From: Oreocharis arfaki | Lineage: Eukaryota > Chordata > Aves > Passeriformes > Paramythiidae | NCBI GenBank assembly: GCA_013398015.1 | Contig: VZRR01002778.1 | Span: forward strand, 434,001-498,000 | DNA: 64,000 bases | Direction: 5' to 3' | In this document: piece after piece, positions 24,601-36,442 of the stretch | Position numbering within the stretch: the stretch's first letter is position 1 | How the letters are laid out: every line of letters starts with the position of its first letter | Notes under the pieces: generated by a model | Database searches by the model: none | Seen by the model: only the letters and a program-made list of their open reading frames with translations | Told to the model about the DNA's origin: nothing | Position numbers and translations under genes: made by a program

Positions 24601-27600
24601 TAGCTTGAATTTTCTGACTTCAGGACTGAAAAAAAATGCAAAATAAGGTAGTTGGAAAAAACCCAACTTCATCACAGTTCAGTTTTTGCACTAACAGATA
24701 TACTTACTATATCTATTTAATGCTAATGAATGCTAGTAGTATAAATATACCTATTAGAATTGTGGTCTGGCACTGTGTTCTACCAGGTATAGACTATACT
24801 TACAAACATGCCAAATATAAACTGCAGTAAACATAAATCAACTCTTTTCTATCAAATTGTCTCTTGATCAGTACATCTACCCAAAGCAAATAACCAATTG
24901 TTCATTAAGTAAGTTTCACAGAACCTTAAGATATTTTAAAAACTGGAATTGTAACAGGCCTCAATTTTTTTTTTTTTTTAAATGGAACAGGCAAATTTGG
25001 AAGTAACTGACCTTTAAGTGGTAAGACAATTTCTGCTTTAGATGATATTGTTAATGAAATTCCATTATAATGAGGATAACATAACAACTATAATAATTGC
25101 TTTGCAATAAGGAAATTTTAGCCTTGAAAGATTTAAAACCTAATTACTGAGTGTCATTGTGAAACAAATGAAACTCTTTATTTCTATTATGGTAATATCT
25201 GAATTGCTACTAAGCATTTCCTCAGCAAAGATACTTTCTAAGTGTTCATAGGCCTAAATATTCCTATTTAACCTCCAAAATAGTTTTTGCACAGCAGCCA
25301 CATTTAATCTTACTGGCACAGTTTCCTCGTGCACATCTGAAGAGAAACTGCCCTGAAGAAAAGGTGAAGTGTTTCTTGGTCAGGATGGGTGATGAAGAAA
25401 TCATCCCTTTTTACACTGCTGACAGGAATCAGCTTGAAACCAGCCCTGACAGAAAGGGCTCTTGAGTTGTGTCTGCCTTGTGCAGGCACACCCTTCTGGT
25501 TGACTCTGCAGCATCATCACAGATCTCTTATAGGGTTCTCTCTTGACTGTGGTCATCCCTTTTTCCCCTCACCAAATACCTTTTAGAAAGCTTTCAAGAG
25601 TAAAACCTTCATAGAATAACACTTCCAAGATGCACATGAACAAATTTTGATCCTGATGTGATATACAACAGAGGATAGAACCCGATACACATGAACAAAT
25701 TTTGATCCTGATGTGATATACAACAGAGGATAGAACCCGATACACATGTGTGATTTTAAAATTCTGTGATTGACCCTTCATATTTGAACTCTACATAAGA
25801 GAAAATAAAATGCAAACAAATAGCAGAGTCTGAACTTTTTTTATCCCTTAGTAATTTGAATTTTAAAAAACTTCAAATTATCTTCAGAGAGATTAACTCA
25901 CTACTTGAAATTCTGTGTTATTTTCTTAAATCGAACAAGCAAACAGAAGTGTTGCCAGTTAATGAATTTTGAGTTTATGGCCTCCTTTAAACAGTGGGTA
26001 TAAGTATTTATCAGGGTACTTCCAGAAACTGGTACGTGTAGGCTTTCATTGGCATTTCAACATAAACAATTGATGTGGAAAGCAGTATAAAGCTCTAAAG
26101 CACACGTCTGCTTCTTTTGTAAATGCCTTATAGCAGTTTATGATGCTGGCTTTATATCAGGCTCCTAGATTCTGTGAAGATATTGGGTGAACAGCTCTAG
26201 AAGGAAGCATTTTATCTTCCTGTATAGAAGCAAACATCAGAAATGTTAGTGGGACACAGGCTTCATGGCTTTCCAAAAGAACAAACTGCACTGCCTCAGC
26301 ATCAGTAGTTGTAAAACCAGGATTGCATTAGCTGAGCCACTGTCTGCTTCTTCACCAGGCACAGCAATGTTTTTGGGAGGGCGGCTATAGCAAGGTAATG
26401 TACACAGCGTCATGGCAGCAGGGTTACTGTGAAGCATGACTTTAATTTGAGGCCATATGCAAGTGCTATTTATTTGGATATGGCTAATTTCTTTTGAAAA
26501 GGGAAAGAAGAAAGACACCAGACACCTCCTCAAAATATTTGAATCTTGGATTCTGTGCCTGTGAGATATCATTTAGGCTTGAGGAAGACTCACTTCCATG
26601 GAAAAAGGACAGTGAACAACACAGGATTTGATAGAGAAATGAACACCAAAGCGTCTTGCTTTGTGTTCTTGATGCAACTCCTTTGGTCTTTTCGCACAGT
26701 GATCCACAGTGCTTTAGTGTTATGAATCACTCTCATCCTCAGAGACCCGAAGTGACAGTCCCTCCCTTCACTGAAGGTGATGGAAAATTTGCCCATAACC
26801 TCAATATAGACAGGAATAGGTCATTTATTCTCTGCTGCTGAAACACATGAAAGCTTGGCAAGTCTATGAATAGGTAGTTTCATCCTCTTGTTTTAGAGTC
26901 TATTTTCAAATGTTCAGACTGTATCTTCAATGAGAAAACTTAACTAGACTCTGCAGCTTAGAGTCTTGGACGCTATGAATTGCTCTCTCCTGAAGTAAAC
27001 TATTTTTTCAGACATCAATATTCGACAGCAGTAGTAATACAGGGGGATTATTTATATATTTCTGAAAAGACACAGCTTCCCAAGATGGTTCTACTTTTAA
27101 TGGATATCATGAAGTGAAAACTAGAATAACTTCAATCACATCTCATAATCTTACACTCTAACTGTAACATTGAACATGTTTGTTTCTTAAAGTCTTTCCT
27201 TTTTCTCTGGTTAAACATGCAACTGGCTGATATTTTACCTTCTGTAATTAATAGAATTGGGTTATACAGGATATAGGACACCGGAGAGAGTGGAACCCAA
27301 CCACAGAAATACCTTGAGAGAACCCTTCAGAGGAATATTTAAGACTATTTGCATTGCAAATTTAAATGCATTTTCACGTTGAATAATCCTTGCAGAGTTG
27401 AATTTTATAAAAGAGTGAACTTGGTTTACGACACTCAAAGAAGATTATTAGTTAAACAGCTTTGTTTCATTATATGACTGCTAATATAATATTCCCTTAC
27501 AAGCTTGGAAACAGACATTTTTCTGTCATTTCCTTTAAAATCATGGTTGTTTGACTTCTCTGCCTTAAAAGGTACAAAAATACTTCAAAGAGCAGTTCTC

Positions 27601-27737
27601 TGTATGCAGAAGCATTTTTTTTTCCTGGCACCTCTAAAGTTTTGTTATTATTTGGAATATTTCACATTTATTATGTTTTTGCAGAAGGAGTTTTCTGAAA
27701 GCTACCATACCACATTACAGAGTTATCACAAAACAAG
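18665..27737. other. Unannotated AT-rich unique DNA
   Basis: About 9 kb without a supportable gene. It contains a perfect 55-bp tandem duplication at 25633-25748 and a 14-nt T run near 24966. An 80-codon open frame at 19474-19716 is leucine-rich near its start but shows no known domain. A 143-codon minus-strand frame at 21771-22202 also shows none. I cannot distinguish intron from intergenic DNA here. Confidence 0.6.
25633..25748. repeat. 55-bp perfect tandem duplication (2.1 copies)
   Basis: The unit starts CACATGAACAAATTTTGATC and is present at 25633-25687 and 25688-25742 with no differences that I can see. A third, 6-bp partial copy (CACATG) follows at 25743-25748. Complete identity suggests a recent duplication, or alternatively an assembly duplication. 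Confidence 0.95.
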
Positions 27738-28366
27738 GGAGGTTGGCCAGGACCACATGACATCATCTAATTTATCTTCCCCTGCTCAAAGCAGGGTCAG
27801 TTAGAGTAGGTTAGGACCCATGCCTAGTTAGGGTTTCAATATCTGTGAGGCTGGGGACTCCACAAGTTCTCTGGGTAACTTGTGCTGATATTTGACCACC
27901 CTCACAAGAAAAATATTTTATTACATTTAAAATGAATTTTCTGTATTTTAACTTGTGCCTATTACCGCTTGTCCTGTCACTGGGGAATGCTGAAAAGAGT
28001 GCAGCCTCATCTTTTTTTACCTTTCCCCATCAGATTTTTATATACATTATGAGCTCCTCCCAAGCCTTCTCTTCTCCAGGCTGAGCACTCCAAGCTCCCT
28101 CAACCTGAGCCTCATCTGAGAGATGCTTCAGTCCCTTAATCATCTTTGTGGCCCTTTGTTGGATTTTTATCCAGTATGTCCAATTACTTCTAGTGTCAGA
28201 GAGCCCAGCACTAGACCCAGCACTCCAGATGTGTCCTACCAGGGCTGAGTAGAGGGGAAGGATCCCCACTTTGATCAATACTCAGCAGCCCAGGAGGCTG
28301 TTGGTCACATTTGCCAGAGGGGCATGTTGCTGTCTCATGGCCACCTTGTTGTCCAGCAGGACAATT
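27738..28366 (-). mobile_element. CR1 LINE 3' fragment (minus strand, diverged)
   Basis: The plus strand carries degraded reverse-CR1 phrases in the correct order: CTGCTCAAAGCAGGGTCA, GACTCCACAAGTTCTCTGGG, TTGTCCTGTCACTGGGGA, AGCCTTCTCTTCTCCAGGCT, ATCATCTTTGTGGCCCT, CAGGGCTGAGTAGAGGGGAA and GTTGTCCAGCAGGA. On the minus strand, remnants of the CR1 ORF2 C-terminus are readable (LPLYSALVGHIWSA and QQRATKMIKGLKHLS). Frameshifts and stops break the frame. The wording of the 3' part matches the branch of CR1 with a CTGCTCAAG-GCAGGG 3' UTR, different from the copies at 42.7 and 52 kb. Edges are good to about 10 bp. Confidence 0.88.
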
Positions 28367-29039
28367 TTTTTCCAAGCTTTTTTATTTTGAAGCTTTCCAT
28401 GCTTTAGTTATATATATGTATATGGGTAGAGAAAACATTAGAGGAGATACTGATCGGATCAATTTTTTTTTACAAATATGACTTCACTCTTACATTGCTG
28501 TGATGACAGAAACAAGCCCAAAGAGGAAATTTCAGCATCTGATTCTAATTAACCTCCTTGAGTCTAATTAATTTCTCCAGTTTCAAATGAAGGTGAAATA
28601 GTGAGTTGATGTGTTATTTAAAAGCTCTTTAGGGGAGAGAGCTTCCTGGAGAGTGTTGGAGAGCAAAGCAAGGAGCTAATTTAGTAGGCGAGATCAAGTT
28701 ACTGCATTAAAAAAAAAGCTAAGGTTTTTGTGGTTTGGAGTTTGTTTGCTTGTTTTCTTGATGAGAGGTAGTTCAAGGACTAACCATTTGTCAACAGTTT
28801 CACAAACTATGAAATACGTGCTTCTGGTAAGCCAGCTAAAGTACTCTCAATTTATGGATGAGGTCTAAATATGTTAAGTGATATAAGGACAGCTGAGTAA
28901 CCTGTCCTCTTTCTTCACCTAAGTCTATGTTATAGCTCTGTCCCTGAAATTAGAGTGTTCATTTACCAACATAACCCTGGACTTTTTTGTATTTGAGATA
29001 TTTTTCTTCTCAGTATTACATGTGTGTGTGTTCCCCCTT
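28367..29039. other. Unannotated AT-rich unique DNA
   Basis: No gene or mobile element is recognised. A short TATATATGTATATG run occurs near 28410. Confidence 0.55.
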
Positions 29040-29426
29040 CCCCCAACCAGCTCTGTGGCACTCAGCCACTGTGAAGCCAAGCAGCACTTGTGAAGCCTGC
29101 TGTCTGTACAGCTCGTGTATAATTGAGCTATGCAGATGCAGCAGCTGAGTCTTTCTTAGAATTGCTGCCTGTGTGATTGAGCTGAAATACTGGAGTTGTA
29201 GTGATTATGCAGATGAATTATGCTTGTTGATGCAGGACTCTCCAGTACAAGTGAGGTTGCAAATACCCGAAAATCTCTTTACATCCCCGTTGCAAGAAAT
29301 ATGTCGGCTTTAAACTCCGGCCCAAAGCAGCTGCAGTGATAGTTACATCTTTCTCTCTAGTGATCTTCAGAGTATCTTGACTGTACCTTACAGCTGCCTT
29401 CAGCCTTTTGAGGATTAAACACCTGG
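29040..29426 (+). other. Candidate non-coding exon or enhancer-like block
   Basis: This block stands out from its surroundings by higher complexity and few homopolymers. It holds two octamer-like ATGCAGAT sites (29130-29137 and 29207-29214), two exact ATTGAGCT copies (29122-29129 and 29176-29183), and repeated GTGAAGCC. It ends at a good splice-donor match, CTGG|GTAAGA, with the exon ending at 29426. It has no extended open frame, so if transcribed it would be a 5'-untranslated exon or non-coding RNA exon. Everything beyond the motifs is inference; it could equally be ordinary unique sequence. Confidence 0.2.
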
Positions 29427-31118
29427 GTAAGATACGGGCATTAGACTTCTACTGAGAGCTGTGAAAGGCTAAGTGTTTGTAGCTTCTGGTATTTTAGCAG
29501 TGTTTGAATCTGCTTGAAGGTAAAGCTTTAGTGTATGGGGGGGGGAATATTAGGTTGTTTGCTGTCAATACTAAAATGCACAAGCTTCTATTAGAGCATC
29601 TGCTATGTACAGGCTATATTTGGTAAGCTGTCAGCTACTGGTCTTCAAGCAAGCCAAAGTTCCCTATTAAGCCTCAGTTGTTGCTTTTGATTTTTCCGTA
29701 ATTGTGTCAGCACTTGATAGTGAAGAAAATGCCAATTTTTACTAATAGTGGAGGAGGTTTGTGTTTTCTCACTTGTTTCAGTTACTTTCTTTCTCCAAGG
29801 ATGACTTTTCTGTGTCACTCTAATAATTTTGTGGTTAACATTTAGTTACTTCTGGATTTAGGTCTTAATTTTTAGGGGAAAAGTCAGTGTATCAAAGAGC
29901 CTTGAACAACACAAAGAAAATGCAGAGTCCTCTCTGTTGGCTTCCTTATGTAAATGCCCATATTTAAAGAAAGGCATGACCTGGCTTAATCAGCAAAACT
30001 CACAAAGAGGTGAATAACATCCCTAACTTGAAGTCCTTGTCTGCTGGAATGATTTCTTTGAATCCCAGGTGGTCTAGAGTGGCTGCTCAATGCTATTGAT
30101 GGAGGCATTTGTTCTCTGTTGAAAGATTATTCAGGTAGCTGTTATACAAACAGTTCTCTCATTTTTGTTTTATCTCCTCTCTTATGGTGTACTAGGAAGT
30201 TGGGAGAAAAAAAAAATTCATTAACATGATAAACTGCATTTTTCTTAAGGCTTAGGTGCTGACAAAACAGTATCAGTTTTCTCTGATGTGTCTTCTGCAT
30301 TTATTCAATGTCTTTAGGAAAAAAAAAGCAGTAGCTAGATAGGGTTATATGGGAATTGCAGCAGTCAGTGAAATCTAAACTCTATCTATTTGGGTTGATT
30401 TTCTTCCTGTTGTTTTTGGGTAAGGAGTGTGTGTGAGAGGTGGGTGTTTTTGTCTAAGATTTTACTTCAGTAGCTGTAGATGCAAGCAGTCATTCAGGAG
30501 AAGTCTTTTATCTTCAGGGTGTTCTAGCAGTTCTGTGAAAAGCAGACATAACTGTCAAATCAGATTTTATATTTATTACACTACTCAAGACACTAAATGT
30601 CTTCACCCATGAACATCCCCTCCAATTCACTGTGACCACGGGTGTTTTACTGTTATCTTGATTTGATAAGGGCTATCTGCACTCTTGTGTGGCACTTATT
30701 ACAGCAGTTGCTGAAAAGCTGATGTTTATTTTTAAGTTTTGGATCAGAGAGTGTCAGCGTATTTAAGGCAAGGAACCGCTTTACTCTCACTTTCTTTGCC
30801 CCGAGGACTGCCATGGCTCTGTCTGACCAGGCACTCCTGGAGGAGTAACAGGAGGGGAAAAGAGTGAGGAGGAGGTGTGTAAGAAAGATGAGCAGGAGAA
30901 AGCAGAAAGGGCCCCTTAGTGGTCAAAATAAAAGACCTAATCCTAAAGTGCTGCAGGCACTTTCCATTCCTTCAAGAATGTGTGACAGAATAAAGTGGAT
31001 TCTTACTTAATGTTCATGTAAGCCTGTACCCTTTACAGGGAGTTTAGTAAATCGTACCGAAATGTGTGATCTTGAAAGAAAAACATGGGATTTTTGTGTG
31101 AAATAGTAACATGGGCTT

Positions 31119-31155
31119 TAAAAAAAACCAACAAAAAAACCCAACAAAAAAAACG
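31119..31155. repeat. A/C-rich low-complexity tract
   Basis: Runs of seven or eight A are separated by CC, CAAC or CCCAAC. It is simple sequence. Confidence 0.85.
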
Positions 31156-31171
31156 ATGGGACTATTTGGCA

Positions 31172-31233
31172 AACTTTCCTTCCTAGAATAGTAGTTTCCA
31201 GCAACTTTCTTCCCTAGAGTAGTAGTTTCCAGC
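31172..31233. repeat. 31-bp imperfect tandem duplication
   Basis: Two adjacent 31-bp copies, 31172-31202 and 31203-31233, both end TAGTAGTTTCCAGC. They differ at three positions by transitions. They lie immediately downstream of the A/C-rich tract. Confidence 0.9.
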
Positions 31234-32852
31234 ATAAAGAGCTGATGACATGACAGGAAGCACTAAATGAATTCTAAGTGCTATACGTAGAGACTGTTTT
31301 CTGGATCTAGCTAGCAGCAGTACTTGACTCCTGGCCTTCTGACTTTATGCTTTTTAGACACCCTTATCTGAAATATTAATCGTGAGACATTGGAAACTCA
31401 GTTTGAAATACTAATTCAAATAGTGTCTTTGTAAGGAAGGTTCTTTTTCATACTTAGTGTAAGGTTGCAACTTTCTGAACTGTGGAGTACTTGTTTTTGA
31501 AATAACAAAATACTCAACTGCTTATTGCCAAATGGTAGGGATAAGGAAGTCATCAGGAGATGCATTAGAGTGCAGGATTGTTAGGATGATATTTCAGTTA
31601 AAAATTGTAATGTTTCGATATAACCATTATGAGCTGTGTGATGTTATTAATTTCACCCACCTAAGAGGGAAAAAAATGTTTTGACTAGGCACTTTTCAAA
31701 GATCTATTCATGAACTGTTATATTTTAAAAAGATCAATGTATCTTATAATAATGGGATTTCACAATATGCTAGTAATTGTACCATGGATTGTCAGAGCTA
31801 TTTAACTGTTCTTTTCACCATGAAGGCTTGATTCAAAGCTCCTAAAATCTGTGGTTTCATTGGTAAACCCAGAATCAAATAAAAGTGACAAAATCTAGGG
31901 CACCAGGGCAAACTTACCTGTAATGGCAAGGTAACAGGGGAGTCTTAAGGGGCAGCTCTTCTATATGCTTGCCTGGTATATTTCCCCCCCATTAGGCACA
32001 GGAAGAAAATTTCATATTTTAGTCATAAAAATAGCTACTTGTTTAGTTTGTCACAGTGATGATATTAGACCTTCATATAATGGCAAACAGCTTAGCTATT
32101 CTTTACTGAAATCTGAAAGAAAACAGAGGTTTGCAAAAATTATTAACTTGTGGAAATCCTCTGTGCCATAGGACACTGGGATAGCAGCAAATGCTGATGG
32201 TCTGGGCAGCAGGCCGTGCTGGTGCCCAGGCTCATCAGCTTCTTGGAAGAAAATAAAAATGACACCTGATACCATATTTGAATAGCAACTAACTATAATG
32301 ACAGTGCTGTATGCCAAACACAATGACAAGTTAGAGCACTCCACCAAGTTTTGCATGATCAATGTGCTGCAATGTGACAATTAAAGATCATTTGGATAAA
32401 GTGGTAACTGTCATATCCAGCCAGTAGGGAGTGTTTGACTACCAATTTGGCATGGGAGCATATGGCTGGAGTCCATGATGGCTGATGCAGTGGTAGATCC
32501 CTCTGAATTTGCAGCTGTACCTCATCTGATGATAAAGCAACTTGAGAACCATGAGCTAAAAATGTCAAAACATTTCAGGTTGCCACAACAAACTGTTTAA
32601 ACATGCGGAAGTGCTGTATTTCTTTCAATTTATATTGACAATCCATTCAGCAAAATTAGATAGACTGTTTATTTCTGTAGGAGCTGTACTCTTCTAAAAT
32701 GAATCCCAGCCCATTTGAAGGCTGCTTTTTGATTATCTACAAGAAATTGTTTCTGCACATACACTACACTTATTGGCAGTGGTATCAATACATCTACATA
32801 GGCACTAGTTGAGTAATTTATGTAATCACTTCTGGATTTTTTTTTTTTTTAG

Positions 32853-33205
32853 CAGAACTGTAGCACTGTACCACCTCTTACTGATCGCTTCCTGCCCTCT
32901 CCATGGGGTCTCCCTCCTTTCCCTGCCCCTAGTCCTGGCCACTCCTAAAGTTCTCCCTTTTGGTTCCTGGCCCCAGGCTTTGGGGAGGCAGCATGGAATA
33001 AAGACCTTTGCAGTGCCATGAGGAGAGCCTTCTCACCTCCTCTGCCATCACTGAAGTTGCAGGCTGGCAGCTGGAGCAGCGGTGCGGGGCGTCCGAGATG
33101 GACTGCAGGAGGGCAGAGAATCCCTGCCTTGTCCCAGGAAGCCCCCGCTGCGCTCCCAGGGAAAGCTGCAGCAGCTAAACAGCACCCAGCACTGCAACAC
33201 AGAAC
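32853..33205 (+). mobile_element. Short ERVK-type solo LTR with perfect 6-bp TSD
   Basis: The LTR body is 32859-33199 (341 bp), starting TGTAGCACTGTACC and ending GCACTGCAACA... more precisely CCAGCACTGCAACA, so it has TG...CA ends. Identical hexamers CAGAAC flank it at 32853-32858 and 33200-33205, a perfect target duplication. An AATAAA signal lies at 32997-33002, near the middle, which supports plus orientation with R just downstream. The body is markedly GC- and CpG-richer than the surrounding DNA. No retroviral coding sequence adjoins it. I do not recognise the exact family. The 6-bp duplication suggests an ERVK-like group. A non-autonomous short LTR element is the alternative. Confidence 0.8.
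32997..33002 (+). promoter_or_regulatory. AATAAA polyadenylation signal in short LTR
   Basis: AATAAA in the context GGAATAAAGACC occurs mid-LTR, as expected near an R region. Function is inferred. Confidence 0.5.
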
Positions 33206-33604
33206 CACAAATAAGCTTCTTTTATTGTAAGACTAGTGTCTTGAAGAAAGTGGACTAATATAGCAAAAAGGCTTCTCTGCACAAATATTCCAAACAATTT
33301 AATTTGAAAACTATATTCTAGAATAAAATTTTGCTGGTGGAGAGTCCAGAGAAGAACCTCTGTGTGCCCAAACTTGGTAAAATTATTTGGGGCATAAAGA
33401 GAATGTGTTCCAAGACAATACTGATCCAGAGTTTAGAGACTGACTAAATCACACAGGTTCTACTATTTTAACTTACACTCTGTTTCCAGAGTAGGAGGGA
33501 AGGGACAGGTGAATGTTTTCGACCAGATGCAAAATGTCTGTGTAAAACATGTTTACCAAAATGTGTAAATGGTACCTTTAAAAAGAAAAAGAAAGAGTGA
33601 GATG

Positions 33605-33625
33605 AGACGTTTCACTGAAACGTCT
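33605..33625. repeat. Perfect 21-bp palindrome
   Basis: The arms AGACGTTTCA (33605-33614) and TGAAACGTCT (33616-33625) are exact reverse complements around a single C. Several further outward bases also pair (AGA with TCT after a two-base interruption). Confidence 0.95.
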
Positions 33626-36016
33626 TCTCTGCTCGGTTAAATCAACATTACCACCAGTGCTAAATACAACTGAGTGAAGATAACATGCATAGCTTATTCT
33701 GCTGAGAATTTTACTTAAATACCTGCTCTTTGAGGTATTTCATTAACTCAATTTCTGAGACAACAGACATTATTCTAAATGTTCTTGAGTTTTCCCTTCT
33801 TAAGAAAGGCTTCATAAGAAGGAAACTTGTTTTATTTCATAAATGTTATACTGTTCTTTTAAAAAAGTTTAGTCCACTGCTGAATTTCAGAAGATGCCAC
33901 TTTGCTTAATTCCCTGCATTGGTTTGACATCAGCTTGTGTCTTTTGGAGGCTAAGCTATCAGGAGCCTTCCTGGTTTAACTGGTATTTGGGCTTTTGTGT
34001 TGCCACTAATTCTCTTTCATTAAGCTTTGCCACCCCTTTTAAGAGTTCAGGTATCTCCATTTCGGTTCTGACAGGTTTGCTTACAGCCTATTCACAAGCC
34101 AAAGGTTTGTTTAATGAAACTTATGGCAGCAACCAGTACTATGATTATCCAAATAATTGCGCTACATATTGCCAACATCTAAAATCAGATGGCCAGTGTG
34201 TGCTTGGATAATCAAGGCTCCCTTCTCACAGGCTCGTCCTTGCTATAGTTAATTTTGCCTTCCTTGGAGGACAGTGGGTGGTTTCTATAGTTGAATTGTA
34301 GATATTCAATTGCTGTTCTGTTAATACTGTTGTAAAATTTATTCTTAATCTTACAATCTTATTTAAAACCCAGCTTTCTCATTGCAAACCTCAAGCGTAA
34401 TTACTATGTGGTGTTAGTTTACATTTTAATGGAAAAAGGTACACCCATTCTACTTCCTTATTTTGTGGATGAAGGCATCTTATAGCAGTTGCTTCCCCCC
34501 GCCCCCAGTCATTAAAGCGGGATCTTTTTGCTAATGGGACTAAAGTCCTTTATCCTACAGCTACTAGTTTCCTTGCCCACTTGAGAAAATAAGCCATTCA
34601 CTTCAGGGAAGAAATTTATCAGCAGAATTTTTAAGAAGGTGCTTGAAAAATACTACCAAAGTGCTATTTTTCAGAATCATAGGCAAATCAGTATTTTGAG
34701 CAAAAAATGCAGGTTATCTAATCGTGGAATACCTTCATCTCAGGATCATCAAAGTAAGATTGACCACAAAATTCTCTCATAAATATTTTGTATCAAAGTA
34801 TAAGCTTCAATGTGCTTTTATATATATATGCATACTACAGAACACGTATGCTCTGCATAAACCAAATATTTTAAATTAATATGGATGTTTTAGGCGCTGG
34901 TTATCTACAGCGAGTGAAATCTCATTTCTAGCTGTCAGCATAACCTTAAATCTGCCTCCAGTTTTGCATAGTGCACATAGAAGGGAATACTGGTGTTACA
35001 GTGATGTCTGCTCCAGACCTGATTTGTGCAATGATATATACATGAAGGTTATGATGAAGCCAGCTCTTTTGTTCTAGTTGGTTTGTTTACTTAGGTGTGT
35101 TCTAGGCTATAAACCGCTGTGATACAGTTTGGCCAGTGATTTTGCTGTATTTCTTCTCAGATAAAACATCTTATGCTACTAGTGAAATGTGACTTAGTAT
35201 GTGGAATACAGCTGGTATTGAGCCAATCGAGTTCTTGCCTGTGCAATGAACCAACAAGCATCGTGCATATGAAGCATAAACTGTCTAGTGCGGGGTGATG
35301 TTTGTTTTCACCAAACATAAGGCACCCATGTATGGCAGTGTGTACAGGTCAAAACATCCACCTGGCATCCAGCACTGGATCTATAATGCAAACTGCTCTT
35401 GGAACTTGAAAGGCAGAATTTCATCCCAGCAAGCACCTGGATTTGTTTGTGCTAACCTGTTACATGCTATAATTCTACAGTAATATTATGAAATCTGAGA
35501 AGTTACTAATGGTTGCTTTTGATGCCCTGGGGCCTCGTCAGAAAGAGTGCTATAATTGCATGTGGTAGAGTATCGTGGGGTGTCATTTAAATAGATGGCT
35601 CATTGTCTCAGGCTCCTGGAACTCGAGCTAACAAAACAGCCTATGCAACTGACAGGCAACACTTCTCATTTGGAAATACCTTATTTGGTGATATAACCAT
35701 GTACAAAAATTGTGGACTGACATTTCATACAGGCATTTGAGAGTGTTACCAAGAAGAAAACTGTATGAGTAGCCTCTGAAAAGTATTTGGAAAGGTTTTC
35801 AAAGCTGCAGTTTTGTTAAAAATAATGTGATAGTGGATCTATTAATATGATATTGAAGCATTACTAAATTTTTCTTCTAGGAACAGATGGAGAAATAGAG
35901 AACTCATATGTACTTTGGCTTAGAATGGGTTCTTTATCAATCACCACATTTTTCATTTGAAAATAAATACTGAATGCAACAAAGCCAGCACTTTCTACAG
36001 GAGCTATCATTTTTGG

Positions 36017-36132
36017 AAAAAAAACCCAAACAAACAACCTATCAACAACCCCCCCCAACCTTAAAAAAACAAACAAACAAACAAACAAAAAACCCCCCCA
36101 AAAACTGAGCCAACCAAACAAAAACCAAAACA
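36017..36132. repeat. A/C-rich low-complexity tract
   Basis: Successive A runs, five CAAA units and three runs of seven or more C. An 89-codon minus-strand frame over it (35864-36133), rich in Phe, Leu, Gly and Trp, is an artefact of this composition. Confidence 0.9.
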
Positions 36133-36422
36133 CAGACCAAAATGTGTTAAGAGAGCTTCATTACATCTGCCAAACAAAATTTGCCCAATTTCATTGTCTG
36201 TTGTGGAGATAAGGAGACAGCTAACTGGAGCATGCTAGTGAGCTTGCATTGACTCTGAGAGAGTGCACAAAACATTTTTATTATTGATTCCTAAGATGGG
36301 CCGTTCTTGAATGTCACCGTGCAAATATTGCAATATAACTAAAACTCATAAGTTAGAGAATGCAAAAACTTATAACCTTCTACAAATAAAAGGACAAGTT
36401 ATCCTTGCTCAGCGTACATAAA

Positions 36423-36442
36423 TATGCATATGCATATGCATA
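36423..36442. repeat. (ATGCAT)n perfect palindrome
   Basis: Three ATGCAT units, flanked by TA-type bases, give a 20-bp sequence identical to its own reverse complement. Confidence 0.95.

Larger units (their letters stand above)
29427..32852. other. Unannotated AT-rich unique DNA
   Basis: No supportable gene. It includes a 31-bp imperfect tandem duplication at 31172-31233, an A/C-rich low-complexity tract at 31119-31155, and a 14-nt T run just before the LTR at 32859. An ATG-bearing 94-codon minus-strand frame at 32096-32380 has no recognisable domain. Confidence 0.6.

Noticed and set aside
33894..34211. 105-codon plus-strand open frame with hydrophobic segments
   Set aside because: No family is recognised, the sequence around it is AT-rich and unstructured, and the length is within chance expectation for a window this size.
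35864..36133. 89-codon minus-strand frame rich in Phe, Trp and Gly
   Set aside because: It is produced by the A/C-rich low-complexity tract at 36017-36132.
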